A stretch of DNA of 56,321 bases from Rothia nasimurium (GCF_004569295.1 NZ_SPQC01000016.1:1-56321); one strand, 5' to 3'; counted from the first letter of the stretch, positions 22,003 through 31,987 are shown. Numbers and translations: made by a program. Notes: generated by a model from the sequence alone, not told the origin.

Positions 22003-22758
22003 ATGGAACATCTCAATTCACTCGGCGCTCTCTCTGAGCTCCCCTTCCCTCTAGCCCCGGTAAGGCCCAGCCCCCACAACTCTCTGCAGGTGATCGCCCA
22101 CGACAACAGTTCTTTCCAGCCCGCCCGGGCAGAGCACAAACAGCCCGAACCGCGGGAGCTACCGGCGCTCGTCCGCCTGTATAGCCAGCAAACCACAGGA
22201 CTCCCCGCAGCTCAGTGGCGGGCCTTCCTCAAGGAACGCGAGCTGGCGCACTTTCATCACGGCATCTACCGGGAGCCAGAGGACGAGCCCACCCCGCTTA
22301 TGCGGGCAGCCAGCCTGGGCTTACTTACCCCGGCAGGCTACCACCACCGGATTCGCTACTCTAGAACCACCGCAGCCTGGGTGTTGGGCTACTTGCCCGA
22401 GCTACCCGAGGGGCGACTGCATGTAGACTACGACCGCGATAACCGGTGTAACCTCCCCCGCTCCTACCGGGCAGACTTTGCCACCCATCAGGCCCAGCTT
22501 CGCCCCTACGACACCATGACCATCGGGCCGGTCCGTCTCACCACGCCGCTGAAAACCGCCCTGGATATCATTACCCACTCGGTTGATGAGGGCGACCTGG
22601 CTATCGTCAAAGACATCCTGCGCGATAGCCAGAACAGTGTTACTCCTGAGCTTCTACTCCAGAGCGCCCGGGAGCAGATGAGCCTTAAAGCTACAGCCCT
22701 GCTCAGAGCCCAGCACCTGGCCCACCAGCTTGAGGCGGCAGAGATAGCCGGGGTCTAG
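22003..22758 (+). CDS. AbiEi-like protein without a visible toxin partner
   Basis: A 251-residue soluble protein resembling the AbiEi-antitoxin-type regulators abundant in actinobacteria. An N-terminal helical part (LVRLYSQQTTGLPAAQWRAFLKERELAHFHHGIY) is followed by a domain ending in IGPVRLTTPLKTALDIITHS, the usual position of the SPxRTxLDL motif, then a helical tail. No AbiEii nucleotidyltransferase gene follows. Its last 4 nt overlap the 3' end of relA on the other strand. Assignment is by motif pattern only; a DNA-binding role is inference. Confidence 0.6.
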   Translation: MEHLNSLGALSELPFPLAPVRPSPHNSLQVIAHDNSSFQPARAEHKQPEPRELPALVRLYSQQTTGLPAAQWRAFLKERELAHFHHGIYREPEDEPTPLMRAASLGLLTPAGYHHRIRYSRTTAAWVLGYLPELPEGRLHVDYDRDNRCNLPRSYRADFATHQAQLRPYDTMTIGPVRLTTPLKTALDIITHSVDEGDLAIVKDILRDSQNSVTPELLLQSAREQMSLKATALLRAQHLAHQLEAAEIAGV

Positions 22759-25133
22759 CCCTGCTGGTTCATGAGCGGACGCGAGCCGGTCAGGCGGTAA
22801 GCGTTATAGATACCGGGGACGTTGCGAATTTGGTTGAGCAGGTGCTCCATCATGAAGCGGTCAGAGAGCTCTACAGTGTAGCGGTTGACCACAAAACGTT
22901 CGTCGCTGGTGTGCACCTTGGCGTCCACGATGTTGCAGCCGGCCTCGGAAATGACTCGGATAGTGTCGGAGAGCAAGGACTTACGGTCGATGCCCTCCAC
23001 CTGGATCGAAACCCGGTAGACGGAGTTACCGTGGGAAGCCCACTCCACCGCGGTCTGGCGGGGGTCGTCAGGCTGGCTCAGCACGTTGGGGCAGTCGGTA
23101 CGGTGCACCGAGATACCCTGCAAGCGGGTGACGATGCCGACAATGTCGTCGGGCGGTACGGGAGTGCAGCAGCGGGCAATCTTGGTCAGAATACCCTCGG
23201 CCCCTGGTACCACCACACCGTTGTCATCGCCCACCGAGCGGCGGTGAGATACCAGGGAGGCGTCGAAGCTATCGAGTTCAACGGTCTGGTCGACCTCGTC
23301 CTCGCCGTAGTAGAGGTTGACCAGGGAGGTAATGACGGCCTGGGTCTCCACCTCGTTCTCGCCCACAGCGTGGTAAAGGGTGGCCACATCGTGCTTGTGG
23401 AGATCCTGGGCCACCTGCAGCATGAGCTCGGGCGTCATCATCTTGGTCAGGGGCAGCTCGTGCTGGCGCATAGCCTTGACCACGCGCTCCTTGCCCCGGT
23501 TCATGGCCTCGATGCGGCGGCCCTTGGCGTAGTGCTGGCGAATCTTGGTGCGGGCCTTGCTGGTGCGCACGAACTTGAGCCAGTCCTCGCTCGGGGCGTG
23601 GTTCTCGTCCTTGGTTGTCTGAATCTCAACCGTTGAGGCGGTTTCGAGCTCGGTATGCAGGGGAACCAGCTTGCCGTTGACTTTAGCCCCAATGGTGCGG
23701 TCCCCCACCTCGGTGTGGATAGCGTAGGCAAAGTCAACGGGGGTGGAACCTACCGGTAGGCTAATGGGCTTACCCTGCGGGGTCAGCACCACAATCTCAT
23801 CAGTCTCAAGCCGCTCAGACAGCTGCTGGTAAAACTGCTCAGACTCCGGGTTGGAGTTCGAAATCTCAGAAATCGACTGCAAGATGCCGATGTTGAAGGC
23901 AGCGGTGTGGGTGCTAGGTTCCTTGGGTGAAAGGTCTACCTTTTCACCGCGGGAGGCAGCCTTATACCGCCAGTGGGCAGCCACACCGTACTCAGCCTCT
24001 TCGTGCATCTTGTAGGTGCGGATCTGGATTTCCAGGGGCAGGCCGCCGGGCCCGTGCACCGTCATGTGCAGCGACTGGTAGTGGTTGTGCTTGGGCTGCT
24101 TGATGTAGTCCTTGAAGCGCCCAGGAACCGCCATCCACAGAGACATCACATGCCCCAGGGCGGTATAGCAATCGTTCTCATCCTCGACCATGATGCGCAC
24201 GGCCAGAATATCGTTGATGTCGTCAAAGCTCTTACCCTTGGTCTTCATCTTCTGATGAATCGAGTAGTAGTGCTTGGGGCGGCCCGTTACAGTGGCCTCA
24301 ATACCTACCTGGGCCAGGCGATTCTCAATTGTTACGCGGGCCTCAGCCAGATACTTTTCGAGCTTAGGGGTACGCTCGCCCACCATCCGCACAATCTCGG
24401 CGTAGATATCGGGGCTCATAGCGGCAAAGGAGAGGTCTTCCAGCTCCCACTTGATGGTATTCAGGCCCAGGCGGTGGGCCAGCGGGGTATAAATCTGCAG
24501 GGTCTCTTCGGCCTTACGCGCTGCAGACGCACCGGAGACGAACCGCCAGGTACGGGCATTATGCAGGCGGTCAGCCAGCTTGATGAGCAGCACGCGCACA
24601 TCCTGCGACATCGAGATAACCAGCTTGCGAATTGTCTCGATGGGGGCGTTATCGCCGTAGCTTACCTTATCGAGCTTGGTCACACCATCTACCAGGTAGG
24701 CGACCTCGGTACCGAAATCAGCGGTGAGCTGCTCCTGGGTGTACTCGGTGTCTTCGACCGTATCGTGCAGCAGACCCGCAACCAGCACGGGGCCGGTAGC
24801 ACCTATCTCAGCCAGAATGGTCGTCACGGCTACCGGATGGGTGATGTAGGGGTCCCCGCTCTTGCGCTTCTGCCCCCGATGGTAGTGGTTCGCGATCTGG
24901 AAGGCCCGCTGTAGCACCTCAAGGTCTTCATCGGGGTGGTACTTCTTGACGGTGCGAATCACCGGCGCCAGCACCGGAGAAAAACGGGGGGCAGGGCCCT
25001 GCTGCTGTTCCCGCCCAAACACCAGGCGGGTAGGCACGCGCCCCGAAGCAGACATGACCCGGTGCGACCCGCGAACCGGCCGCTTACCCTCTGCGCGAGA
25101 ATCCTTGTGGCTGCTCTCTTCTGACCGGCTCAT
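22755..25133 (-). CDS. relA: Bifunctional (p)ppGpp synthetase/hydrolase
   Basis: A 792-residue long RSH protein of the stringent response. In order: HD hydrolase domain (ITHPVAVTTILAE, LLHDTVEDTEYT, ADRLHNARTWRF), synthetase domain (KHYYSIHQKMK, GRFKDYIKQPKHNHYQSLH, EIQIRT), TGS domain (VVLTPQGKPISLPVGSTPVDFAY), zinc-finger/helical region with CCTPVPPDDIVG, and C-terminal ACT domain. The RFKD motif is that of bifunctional Rel enzymes. ATG 25133 has GAGGGGG 8 nt upstream; a TTG two codons earlier is too close to that site. Confidence 0.96.
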   Translation of the reverse strand: MSRSEESSHKDSRAEGKRPVRGSHRVMSASGRVPTRLVFGREQQQGPAPRFSPVLAPVIRTVKKYHPDEDLEVLQRAFQIANHYHRGQKRKSGDPYITHPVAVTTILAEIGATGPVLVAGLLHDTVEDTEYTQEQLTADFGTEVAYLVDGVTKLDKVSYGDNAPIETIRKLVISMSQDVRVLLIKLADRLHNARTWRFVSGASAARKAEETLQIYTPLAHRLGLNTIKWELEDLSFAAMSPDIYAEIVRMVGERTPKLEKYLAEARVTIENRLAQVGIEATVTGRPKHYYSIHQKMKTKGKSFDDINDILAVRIMVEDENDCYTALGHVMSLWMAVPGRFKDYIKQPKHNHYQSLHMTVHGPGGLPLEIQIRTYKMHEEAEYGVAAHWRYKAASRGEKVDLSPKEPSTHTAAFNIGILQSISEISNSNPESEQFYQQLSERLETDEIVVLTPQGKPISLPVGSTPVDFAYAIHTEVGDRTIGAKVNGKLVPLHTELETASTVEIQTTKDENHAPSEDWLKFVRTSKARTKIRQHYAKGRRIEAMNRGKERVVKAMRQHELPLTKMMTPELMLQVAQDLHKHDVATLYHAVGENEVETQAVITSLVNLYYGEDEVDQTVELDSFDASLVSHRRSVGDDNGVVVPGAEGILTKIARCCTPVPPDDIVGIVTRLQGISVHRTDCPNVLSQPDDPRQTAVEWASHGNSVYRVSIQVEGIDRKSLLSDTIRVISEAGCNIVDAKVHTSDERFVVNRYTVELSDRFMMEHLLNQIRNVPGIYNAYRLTGSRPLMNQQG

Positions 25134-25206
25134 GCCCAATTCCCCCTCAAACTGAAATACTCGTGTGGGACTATCTTAGATTAATTCCGCACTGTGCGTA
25201 ACAAAA

Positions 25207-25234
25207 ACGGGAGCGGACTGTACTCCGCTCCCGT
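25207..25234 (-). terminator. Intrinsic terminator after secF
   Basis: A perfect 11-bp stem ACGGGAGCGGA/TCCGCTCCCGT (25207-25217, 25224-25234) followed on the minus strand by TTTTTGT; ends the yajC-secD-secF unit. Confidence 0.9.
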
Positions 25235-25263
25235 TTCTAGGGTAAAAGGCCTAGCTCTTGGCC

Positions 25264-26340
25264 CTACTTACTGTCGAGGTTAACCGAATGCACGGTGACC
25301 ATCACCGGGGCAGCCGGCTGCGCGACGGCGTCCTCGCGCTCCTCACCCTCTTCCGCCTGCCCCTGGCGGGCACGGCGGACGAGCTCGGTATGCTCACGCA
25401 CGCCCTTCTCACCCAAACGCAGGGCAGCGTAGGCAGGCGCCGCCACAAAGAGAGTGCCCAGGGTGCCGATGATGATACCGACAAAGAGGGCCAGGGAGAG
25501 GTCCTTGAGGGTACCCGCCCCCAGGAGCAGGGCACCGATGAAGAGAATCGAGCCCACCGGCAAAATACCCACAATCGAGGTGTTGATAGAGCGCACCAGG
25601 GTCTGGTTGACCGCCAGGTTTACTTGCTCAGCGAAAGTGGTGTCGCGGCGCTTCTCTAGCCCCTCGGTGTTCTCACGAATCTTATCGAAAACCACCACGG
25701 TGTCGTAGAGAGAGTAGCTCAACACGGTCAGGAAGCCGATAATCGCGCTGGGGGTAATCTCAAAACCAATGAGAGCGTACAGGCCCACGGTGGTCACGAT
25801 GGTAAAGATCAGGCCAGCAATTGCCGAGACCGACATCTTCCAGGTGCGGAAGTACAGGGCCATACCAATCATCACCAGCAGAATAAACCAGACCAGACCC
25901 ACCAGAGCCTGCTGGGTCACCCCTGCTCCCCAGGTGGGGCCCACGAAGGACGAGGTCACCTGGTCAGCGCTCACACCGTAGGCCGACTGCAGGGCCTGGC
26001 CCACAGCCAGAGTCTCATCGTCCGTCAGCTCACTCATCTGAGCGCGCACGGTACCCGCAGCAATATTAGTGACGCGCACGTCGGTCGCCTCGGGGGCGGC
26101 GTCCGCAATCGCCTGCTGGCCGATAGAAATATCGGTATCGGCCACCTGCGACACGGTGAACTCAGAACCACCGCGGAACTCAATACCCAGATTGAAGCCA
26201 CCGCGCATCACCGGCGCCAAAGCCGCCAGCACAACCAGAGCCAGGGCAATCGTCAGCCACAAACGACGCTTAGGCACAAACCCAAACGACCTCTGACCAG
26301 AATGCAGTTCATTACCGAACTGAGCGAGTTTATTAGCCAC
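25264..26340 (-). CDS. secF: Protein translocase subunit SecF
   Basis: A 358-residue six-membrane-segment SecF that with SecD uses the proton gradient to assist Sec export. It shows the N-terminal segment after KRRLWLTIALALVV, the GIEFRGGSEF motif, the large external loop and the multi-pass block (VLSYSLYDTVVVFDKIREN, SINTSIVGILPVGSILFIG). The GTG start at 26340 overlaps the secD stop by 8 nt; the longer reading runs through secD. The C-terminal tail is charged and cytosolic. Confidence 0.95.
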   Translation of the reverse strand: MANKLAQFGNELHSGQRSFGFVPKRRLWLTIALALVVLAALAPVMRGGFNLGIEFRGGSEFTVSQVADTDISIGQQAIADAAPEATDVRVTNIAAGTVRAQMSELTDDETLAVGQALQSAYGVSADQVTSSFVGPTWGAGVTQQALVGLVWFILLVMIGMALYFRTWKMSVSAIAGLIFTIVTTVGLYALIGFEITPSAIIGFLTVLSYSLYDTVVVFDKIRENTEGLEKRRDTTFAEQVNLAVNQTLVRSINTSIVGILPVGSILFIGALLLGAGTLKDLSLALFVGIIIGTLGTLFVAAPAYAALRLGEKGVREHTELVRRARQGQAEEGEEREDAVAQPAAPVMVTVHSVNLDSK

Positions 26341-28078
26341 GGTGGGCCTCCTCGGTAGTGGTGGAATCTGCGGCAGGCAGGGGCTCCACATCAGCACTCC
26401 CCTGCGCCGCTTCAGCTTCAGCGGCCTCAGCGGCAAGGCGCTCGCGGCGCTTACGCTCAGCCAGAGAGAGGGAACCGTCGGCTTCTTCAGGAGTGCGGAC
26501 GCGCCCCGCACCCCGGTAGAGCGGAGTGGAGCCGAGTGCTACCGGGTCCATGCCCGAGAAGCGTCCGCCGTTACGGAAGTAGTCCTTGCGGCCCAGCAGA
26601 ACCATGAGCGGGTGGATGAAGAGGAAGGTGATAATCAGGTCTGAAACGGCGGTGAGACCCAGGGTGAAGGCAAAGCCTCGCACGTTACCAACCGAGGCAA
26701 AGTAGAGCACTACAGCGGCCAGCAGGTTCACGGCCTTGGAGGCCATGATGGTGCGCTTGGCGCGCAGCCAGCCGTGGTCGATAGCGGCAGGGATGGTGCG
26801 GCCGGCACGAATCTCATCGCGAATACGTTCAAAGTAGACAATGAAAGAGTCTGCCATCAGGCCGATTGACACAATCAGACCGGCCACGCCCGCCAGAGAC
26901 AGGCGGTAGTTCATCAGGTGCCCCAGCAGCACAATCACCCCGTAGGAGAGCAGGCCAGCCACGATAATCGAGGTGATATTGACCAGGCCCACCAGACGGT
27001 ACTGGAAGAGGGAGTAGATAAACACCAGTAGCAGGCCGATTAGACCGGCAATCAGACCCATCTTCAGCTGGTCAGCACCCAGGGTTGCAGAAATCTGCTG
27101 CTCTGACTGAATAGTGAAGCTAATGGGCAGGGCACCGTACTTGAGCTGCTCAGCCAGGTTAGCTGCCTCTTCTTCGGTAAAGTTACCGGTGATCTGGGGC
27201 TGGCCGTTGGTAATCACTGCCTGGGTGACGGGGGAAGAAAGCACCTGGCCGTCCAGCATGATGGCGAAACGGGCGCGGGGGTCGGACGCGTTAGTGCCGC
27301 GAATAGTGTTCAGGCGGGTGGTGACGTCCTTAAAGGTCTGGGTAGCAGCCTCGTTGAAGACGATGTTCACGCCCCACTGGCCGGTCGCGTAACCGGTTGA
27401 GCTAGCCACCTGGGAGTAGGAGGCTGTGTCGATATCGGTACCCTCAATTTCGATGGGGCCCAGGATGTACTTTTCACTTCCGTCTGAGGCACAGGCGACA
27501 ATGGCGGAGTTAGGGTCCTGGTTAGAGGTATCGACGTTGGCGGGTACGGTGCAGTCCAGCTGCTCGTACTGGCGCCAGAGGTCGCCGGTAACCCAGTTGT
27601 AGTCCGACCCGTCAGTGGGTTCAGCGGTCGGTGAGGGCAGGGCGTCCTCGGCTGCTACCGCGTCCGCTGCAACCGCCTCGGGGGCAGCGGTGTTAATGAC
27701 GGCGCGGAAGCTCATCTGGGCCGAGGTCTGAATCAGGTTACGGGTTTCGGAGCTCAAAGTGCCGGGTACAGAAACCACGACGTTCTGGCCCGACTGGGTG
27801 GTCACTTCTGCTTCCGCCACACCCGCGCCGTCGACGCGCTGGCGAATAATTTCAACAGCCTGGTCGAGCTGTTCAGCGGTAATGGCCTCGCCCGAGGAGT
27901 TGTTGACCTCGGGTGACAGAATGAGCTGGGTACCGCCAGAGAGATCTAGGGCCAGCTTGGGCAGCCAGCTGCCCCCGGAAAAGGTGGTGCCGAAGATTCC
28001 TCCGGCAAGTAAGAGCAGCACCAGGGCCATCGAGGCAAGTGCCCCTCTGGCTTTGGTGACGTTGGATGGTTGAGCCAT
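26333..28078 (-). CDS. secD: Protein translocase subunit SecD
   Basis: A 581-residue SecD with an N-terminal membrane segment, LDLSGGTQLIL motif, a long extracytoplasmic domain with an Ala/Glu/Pro-rich insertion (AAPEAVAADAVAAEDALPSP), and the five-segment C-terminal block (AGLIVSIGLMADSFIVYFERIRDE). An acidic/alanine-rich cytoplasmic tail with two KRRERLAAEAAEA-like helices ends the protein. Coupled to secF by overlap; yajC is 86 nt upstream. Confidence 0.95.
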   Translation of the reverse strand: MAQPSNVTKARGALASMALVLLLLAGGIFGTTFSGGSWLPKLALDLSGGTQLILSPEVNNSSGEAITAEQLDQAVEIIRQRVDGAGVAEAEVTTQSGQNVVVSVPGTLSSETRNLIQTSAQMSFRAVINTAAPEAVAADAVAAEDALPSPTAEPTDGSDYNWVTGDLWRQYEQLDCTVPANVDTSNQDPNSAIVACASDGSEKYILGPIEIEGTDIDTASYSQVASSTGYATGQWGVNIVFNEAATQTFKDVTTRLNTIRGTNASDPRARFAIMLDGQVLSSPVTQAVITNGQPQITGNFTEEEAANLAEQLKYGALPISFTIQSEQQISATLGADQLKMGLIAGLIGLLLVFIYSLFQYRLVGLVNITSIIVAGLLSYGVIVLLGHLMNYRLSLAGVAGLIVSIGLMADSFIVYFERIRDEIRAGRTIPAAIDHGWLRAKRTIMASKAVNLLAAVVLYFASVGNVRGFAFTLGLTAVSDLIITFLFIHPLMVLLGRKDYFRNGGRFSGMDPVALGSTPLYRGAGRVRTPEEADGSLSLAERKRRERLAAEAAEAEAAQGSADVEPLPAADSTTTEEAHRG

Positions 28079-28164
28079 CGGTGCCCCTTCAGGTGAGTGG
28101 GTTCGTGAAACGTGAAAAAGCGCGCCACCTCTGAATCTAGAGGTAGCGCACCCTAAGTTGTGGT

Positions 28165-28512
28165 TTAGTTTTTGGGATCGTCTGCGACTTCACCCTGGAT
28201 GACAGGACGCTCGACGTCAGCTACCGGCGCGGCAGCGGTGTCTTCCTCGATGCTAGTGACGGTCATGAGGTGAACCTTAACTACGGTGCCCGGAGCGATT
28301 TCCAGGTGGGAGGTGTTGGCTTCCTTGTCGATGGAGACAACAGAGCCGTAGAGACCAAAGTTAGTCATGACCTGGGTGCCGGGCACCATGGAGTCCTGAC
28401 GTTCCTTAATCTGCTGCTGGGCCTTCTTGGCGCGGCGTGCCGGTAGCACGATGAGCACCAGCATCATAATGCCCAGAAGTAGGAGCATAAACAGGGGTGA
28501 GCCTGACTGCAC
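28165..28512 (-). CDS. yajC: Preprotein translocase subunit YajC
   Basis: A 115-residue YajC: one N-terminal membrane segment (LFMLLLLGIMMLVLIVLPARRAKKAQQQIKE) and the conserved V.PGTQVMTNFGLYGSVVSID domain. I chose the GTG at 28512, preceded by AGAGGGA; the longer ATG reading has no ribosome site. It heads the yajC-secD-secF operon. The C-terminal tail is acidic. Confidence 0.92.
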   Translation of the reverse strand: MQSGSPLFMLLLLGIMMLVLIVLPARRAKKAQQQIKERQDSMVPGTQVMTNFGLYGSVVSIDKEANTSHLEIAPGTVVKVHLMTVTSIEEDTAAAPVADVERPVIQGEVADDPKN

Positions 28513-28596
28513 GAGAATCCCTCTTAACGTAGTTGATGGGGGTGAACAAACTAAAGTCCCCATTATATGCCAAGTTCCTTGCAGTTGGCTGGTTAC

Positions 28597-28614
28597 CCCC
28601 TGATATTACAGGGG
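28597..28614 (-). terminator. Short hairpin after ruvB
   Basis: CCCCTG/CAGGGG arms around a 6-nt loop, 10 nt beyond the ruvB stop; without a T-run, so only a weak or Rho-assisted terminator candidate. Confidence 0.4.
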
Positions 28615-28624
28615 CGGACGGCCG

Positions 28625-29662
28625 CTAGGGCAGCTCGGGTGCCTGTAGCCCCAGGTGCTCCCAGGCAGCGGGCAGAGCTACTCGCCCGCGGGGGGTTCGC
28701 CCGATCAGGCCCTCGCGTACCAGGTAGGGCTCGGCAACGGTCTCGACAGTTTCGGTCTCTTCGCCCACTGCAATAGCCAGGGTTGAGAGGCCCACCGGTC
28801 CCCCGCCGAACTTGGTAATCAGAGCTTCGAGCACCGCTCGGTCTAGGCGGTCCAGGCCGCGCTCATCGACCTCGTACATGTTGAGGGCTGTTGCTGCCGC
28901 TGAGGCCTCGATACGGTCAATGCCATTGACCAGGGCCCAGTCGCGCACGCGACGCAGCAGGCGGTTGGCAATACGGGGCGTGCCCCGAGACCGGCCCGCA
29001 ATTTCTGCAAAACCCTCGGGGCTAATGTTGAGTTCCATCAGGCCAGCAGACCGGCGGATTACACTCTCTAGCTCGGTAACAGAGTAGAACTCTAGGTGGC
29101 CGGTAAAGCCGAAGCGGTCACGCAGGGGCCCGGGTAGCAGACCCGCGCGGGTGGTTGCCCCCACCAGGGTAAAGGGCGGCAGCTCCAGGGGAATAGAGGT
29201 TGCCCCCGCTCCCTTGCCTACCACGATATCCACACGGAAGTCTTCCATGGCCATGTAGAGCATCTCTTCAGCCGGGCGGCTCATACGGTGAATTTCATCG
29301 AGAAAGAGCACTTCGCCGGGGGTGAGAGAGGAAAGAATCGCAGCCAGGTCCCCCGAGTGCTGAATGGCCGGGCCGGAGGTAATACGCAGGGGGGCGTCCA
29401 TCTCGGCAGCAATGATCATCGCCAGGGTGGTCTTACCCAGGCCGGGAGGGCCCGACAGGAGCACGTGGTCGGCTGAGCGTCCGCGCATCTTCGATGCCTC
29501 AAGCACCAGCGACAGCTGCTGACGCACGCGCTGCTGCCCCACAAAGTCATCAAGAGACTTGGGGCGCAGGGCCGCCTCAATCATTTTTTCTTCAGGTTCT
29601 TCGTCCATGGAAACCAGGCGCTGGCCGGGAATCTGGCCATCGGCGTGAGGGAACTGGCTCAT
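28625..29662 (-). CDS. ruvB: Holliday junction branch migration helicase RuvB
   Basis: A 345-residue RuvB motor of the RuvAB complex. AAA+ motifs: Walker [10 protein letters not shown], Walker [10 protein letters not shown], sensor [17 protein letters not shown]-terminal winged-helix part DEIRGLD-like [17 protein letters not shown] and [15 protein letters not shown]. It begins 7 nt after ruvA, giving the order ruvC-ruvA-ruvB. Confidence 0.97.
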   Translation of the reverse strand: MSQFPHADGQIPGQRLVSMDEEPEEKMIEAALRPKSLDDFVGQQRVRQQLSLVLEASKMRGRSADHVLLSGPPGLGKTTLAMIIAAEMDAPLRITSGPAIQHSGDLAAILSSLTPGEVLFLDEIHRMSRPAEEMLYMAMEDFRVDIVVGKGAGATSIPLELPPFTLVGATTRAGLLPGPLRDRFGFTGHLEFYSVTELESVIRRSAGLMELNISPEGFAEIAGRSRGTPRIANRLLRRVRDWALVNGIDRIEASAAATALNMYEVDERGLDRLDRAVLEALITKFGGGPVGLSTLAIAVGEETETVETVAEPYLVREGLIGRTPRGRVALPAAWEHLGLQAPELP

Positions 29663-29669
29663 ACTCTAC

Positions 29670-30287
29670 CTATCGCCCCACCGTATTCTGGTTACCCAGC
29701 GAAGCCAGTACGGCCCGTAGTGCTTCGGCAACGCCCATGGTTTCAGCCTTCGGGTGGTGCTCAATGAAGGACTCAATAGCGCTCACGGCGTCCCGCTCGT
29801 TCCAGCCCAGGCTGGTCAGGGCATCCTGCACCTGGGGCTTCCAGCTCACGCCCTGGTCAATGGGCAGCTGGTCAGTGGCTCCGTCCGCCAAAATCAGCTT
29901 GCCAGCAAGCTCCAGGACGATGCGGCGCGCCCCCTTGGGGCCAATGCCGGGAACCTTGGTGAAAGCCTTGTCATCACCGGTTGCTACAGCACGCTCAACC
30001 TCAGCCGGGGTATGCACACCCAACACGGCCAGGGCAATGCGCGGGCCGATACCCGACACCGACAGCATCATGTCAAAGACCTCACGCTCGGCAGGCTCAG
30101 CAAAGCCGTAGAGGGTCATGGAGTCCTCACGCACAATCATGGTGGTCAGAACCGTAGCCTTCTCCCCCATGCGCAGCTGCGAAGCTGTACGGGCATTGAG
30201 ATGCACCAGCATGCCAAAACCGTTAACGTCGATAACAGCGGTCTCCAACCCCAGGTGGGTCACGGTACCGGTCAGTGAGCTAATCAT
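29670..30287 (-). CDS. ruvA: Holliday junction branch migration protein RuvA
   Basis: A 205-residue RuvA tetramer subunit: N-terminal OB fold (MISSLTGTVTHLG), the two helix-hairpin-helix motifs (LLSVSGIGPRIALAVLG-like and FTKVPGIGPKGARRIVLEL), and a C-terminal RuvB-binding domain (DALTSLGWNERDAVSAIE). Slightly long because of a linker around residues 135-150. It is separated from ruvC by a hairpin repeat element, unlike the usual tight ruvCA spacing. Confidence 0.96.
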   Translation of the reverse strand: MISSLTGTVTHLGLETAVIDVNGFGMLVHLNARTASQLRMGEKATVLTTMIVREDSMTLYGFAEPAEREVFDMMLSVSGIGPRIALAVLGVHTPAEVERAVATGDDKAFTKVPGIGPKGARRIVLELAGKLILADGATDQLPIDQGVSWKPQVQDALTSLGWNERDAVSAIESFIEHHPKAETMGVAEALRAVLASLGNQNTVGR

Positions 30288-30350
30288 GAAACCAATTCTA
30301 TTCGAATATATGTACTAATACAAGAAGCGCGTGTCTTGTATATTACGGGC

Positions 30351-30456
30351 AAGCGGCGGACTCACAGCGAAGCTGCGGGCCCGGGCTGGCGTGAATCGCG
30401 TAACGAGCGCAGCGAGTCGCGCGAGAGGGCCCGCAGCGAGCGTGAGTCCGCCGCTT
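30351..30456. repeat. Dispersed hairpin element, copy A (between ruvA and ruvC)
   Basis: A 106-bp element with a perfect 15-bp outer stem (30351-30365 with 30442-30456), an 11-bp second stem (GCTGCGGGCCC, 30372-30382, with 30427-30437) and a conserved core GGCTGGCGTGAATCGC...GAGAGGG. Core and layout recur at 35114-35223 (inverted), 49740-49839 and 50941-51016. It has no T-tail and no ORF. It may be a REP-like DNA element, a structured RNA or a processing site; function unknown. Confidence 0.75.
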
Positions 30457-30473
30457 ACCCCAATAGCCCTGCC

Positions 30474-31145
30474 CTATCTTCTTGCCCTTGCCTCTGCCTC
30501 CATCCAGGCCCGCTGTGCGGGGGTGAGCTGGGCGCTGCGGCGCGTTGCCGCCGGGTTGGAACCCTGGTGGGTCTGGGTGGTGGCTACCATGTTGATGCCG
30601 GAGCCGATGCCACCGCCGCGCCAGCCGTGGCAGATAGCCAGGGCGAGGGCGTCCGCTGCGTCCGCCGGTTTGGGCATGGCGTCAAGCCCCAAAATGCGGG
30701 TAACCATACGCCCCACCGATGCCTTGTCGGCGCGTCCTGAACCTGTCACCGCCGCCTTCACCTCTGAGGGCGTGTGGAAGTGTACAGGCACTCCGCGCGC
30801 AGCGGCAGCCGCAATCACCACGCCGGAGGCATGGGCAGTACCAATCACGGTATTGACCTGCTCCTGGGCAAAAACTCGCTCAATCGCCAGGGCGTCGGGC
30901 TGGTAAGTGTCGAGCCAGGCCTCGGCAGCGCGCAGAATCTTGAGGATGCGGGCGTCCAGGCTCTCCGATGCGGCAGTACCTGCCACTCCCACGTTGACGA
31001 AGTGGGCCTTGCGGTTGGCCGTCATATCGACCAAACCGAAACCGCACCTGGTGAGACCCGGGTCGACCCCCAGAATGCGGGCAGCGCCCGGAACTCGCGG
31101 GGCGGGTTCCGGGCGCTGGTGTGAGGTGCCGTGAGCCGGGGCCAC
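30474..31145 (-). CDS. ruvC: Holliday junction resolvase RuvC
   Basis: A 223-residue RuvC endonuclease (RNase H fold). Catalytic acidic residues lie in [19 protein letters not shown] and ADKASVGRM...[13 protein letters not shown]. The GTG at 31145 with AAGGAGGAG upstream is the best start; the longer ATG reading overlaps yebC. About 20 residues precede the first strand, and the C-terminus is extended and basic (MEAEARARR). Confidence 0.94.
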   Translation of the reverse strand: MAPAHGTSHQRPEPAPRVPGAARILGVDPGLTRCGFGLVDMTANRKAHFVNVGVAGTAASESLDARILKILRAAEAWLDTYQPDALAIERVFAQEQVNTVIGTAHASGVVIAAAAARGVPVHFHTPSEVKAAVTGSGRADKASVGRMVTRILGLDAMPKPADAADALALAICHGWRGGGIGSGINMVATTQTHQGSNPAATRRSAQLTPAQRAWMEAEARARR

Positions 31146-31167
31146 GCGCTCCTCCTTTCCCTGCTGG

Positions 31168-31926
31168 TTACTCAGCTTCGAGCTCGGCCATAACGGCTTC
31201 GCTAATGTCTGCATTGGAGTAGACGTTCTGTACGTCATCCAGTTCTTCGATGGCGTCAGCGAGCTTCAGGAACTTCTTAGCACCTTCGGCGTCGAGGTCT
31301 ACCTGCATGGTGGGGCGGAAGACCGGGTCGTCGTTGTTGTACTCGAGCTCAGCCTCTTCCAGAGCTTTACGGATGGCGGGTAGATCGGTTGCCTCGGAGA
31401 CAACGGTGAAGATCTCGCCTTCGTCGATGACTTCCTCAGCGCCGGCGTCGAGCACTGCCATGAGGACGTCGTCCTCGGTCAGGCCCTCGGTCTTAGCAAC
31501 TTCGGCAACGCCCTTGCGCTCGAAGAGGAAGGCTACGGAGCCGGAGTCCGCCATGGTGCCGCCGTTGCGGGTGACGGCGGTGCGAACCTCGGCAGCTGCG
31601 CGGTTACGGTTGTCGGTCAGACACTCGATGTAGAGGGCGGTACCCTGGGGGCCGCGGGCCTCGTACATGATTTCGGTGTAGTCAATGGCTTCACCGGTTA
31701 GGCCGGCGCCGCGCTTGATTGCGCGCTCAACATTGTCGTTGGGAACCGAGTTCTTCTTGGCCTTTGAGACTGCGAGGTCGAGGGCGGGGTTACCTGCCGG
31801 GTCGGGGCCACCCATGCGAGCTGCAACTTCAATTGCCTTGATGTACTTAGCGAAGGCCTTGGCGCGCTTGGCGTCGATGGCAGCCTTCTTGTGCTTGGTT
31901 GTGGCCCATTTGGAGTGACCTGACAT
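31168..31926 (-). CDS. YebC/PmpR family transcription or translation regulator
   Basis: A 252-residue YebC-type protein, family DUF28. Canonical start [34 protein letters not shown], and [15 protein letters not shown] are present. Members have been described as DNA-binding regulators and, more recently, as translation factors for proline-rich stretches; which applies here is unknown. It lies upstream of ruvC as in most actinobacteria. Confidence 0.93.
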   Translation of the reverse strand: MSGHSKWATTKHKKAAIDAKRAKAFAKYIKAIEVAARMGGPDPAGNPALDLAVSKAKKNSVPNDNVERAIKRGAGLTGEAIDYTEIMYEARGPQGTALYIECLTDNRNRAAAEVRTAVTRNGGTMADSGSVAFLFERKGVAEVAKTEGLTEDDVLMAVLDAGAEEVIDEGEIFTVVSEATDLPAIRKALEEAELEYNNDDPVFRPTMQVDLDAEGAKKFLKLADAIEELDDVQNVYSNADISEAVMAELEAE

Positions 31927-31947
31927 GATTCTCCTTGTTCGTCTGGT

Positions 31948-31969
31948 GCGCCCGCCCGCGTGCGGGCGC
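31948..31969. terminator. GC-rich hairpin between gatD and yebC
   Basis: Perfect 8-bp stem GCGCCCGC/GCGGGCGC (31948-31955, 31962-31969) with a 6-nt loop. No T-run follows on the minus strand, so it could equally be part of the yebC 5' leader. Confidence 0.4.
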
Positions 31970-31987
31970 GATATACCTCGTACTATT

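Noticed and set aside
30288-30350. A promoter or small gene between ruvA and hairpin copy A
   Set aside because: There is an AT-rich stretch (ATATATGTACTAATAC), but no convincing -35/-10 pair or coding frame could be fixed.
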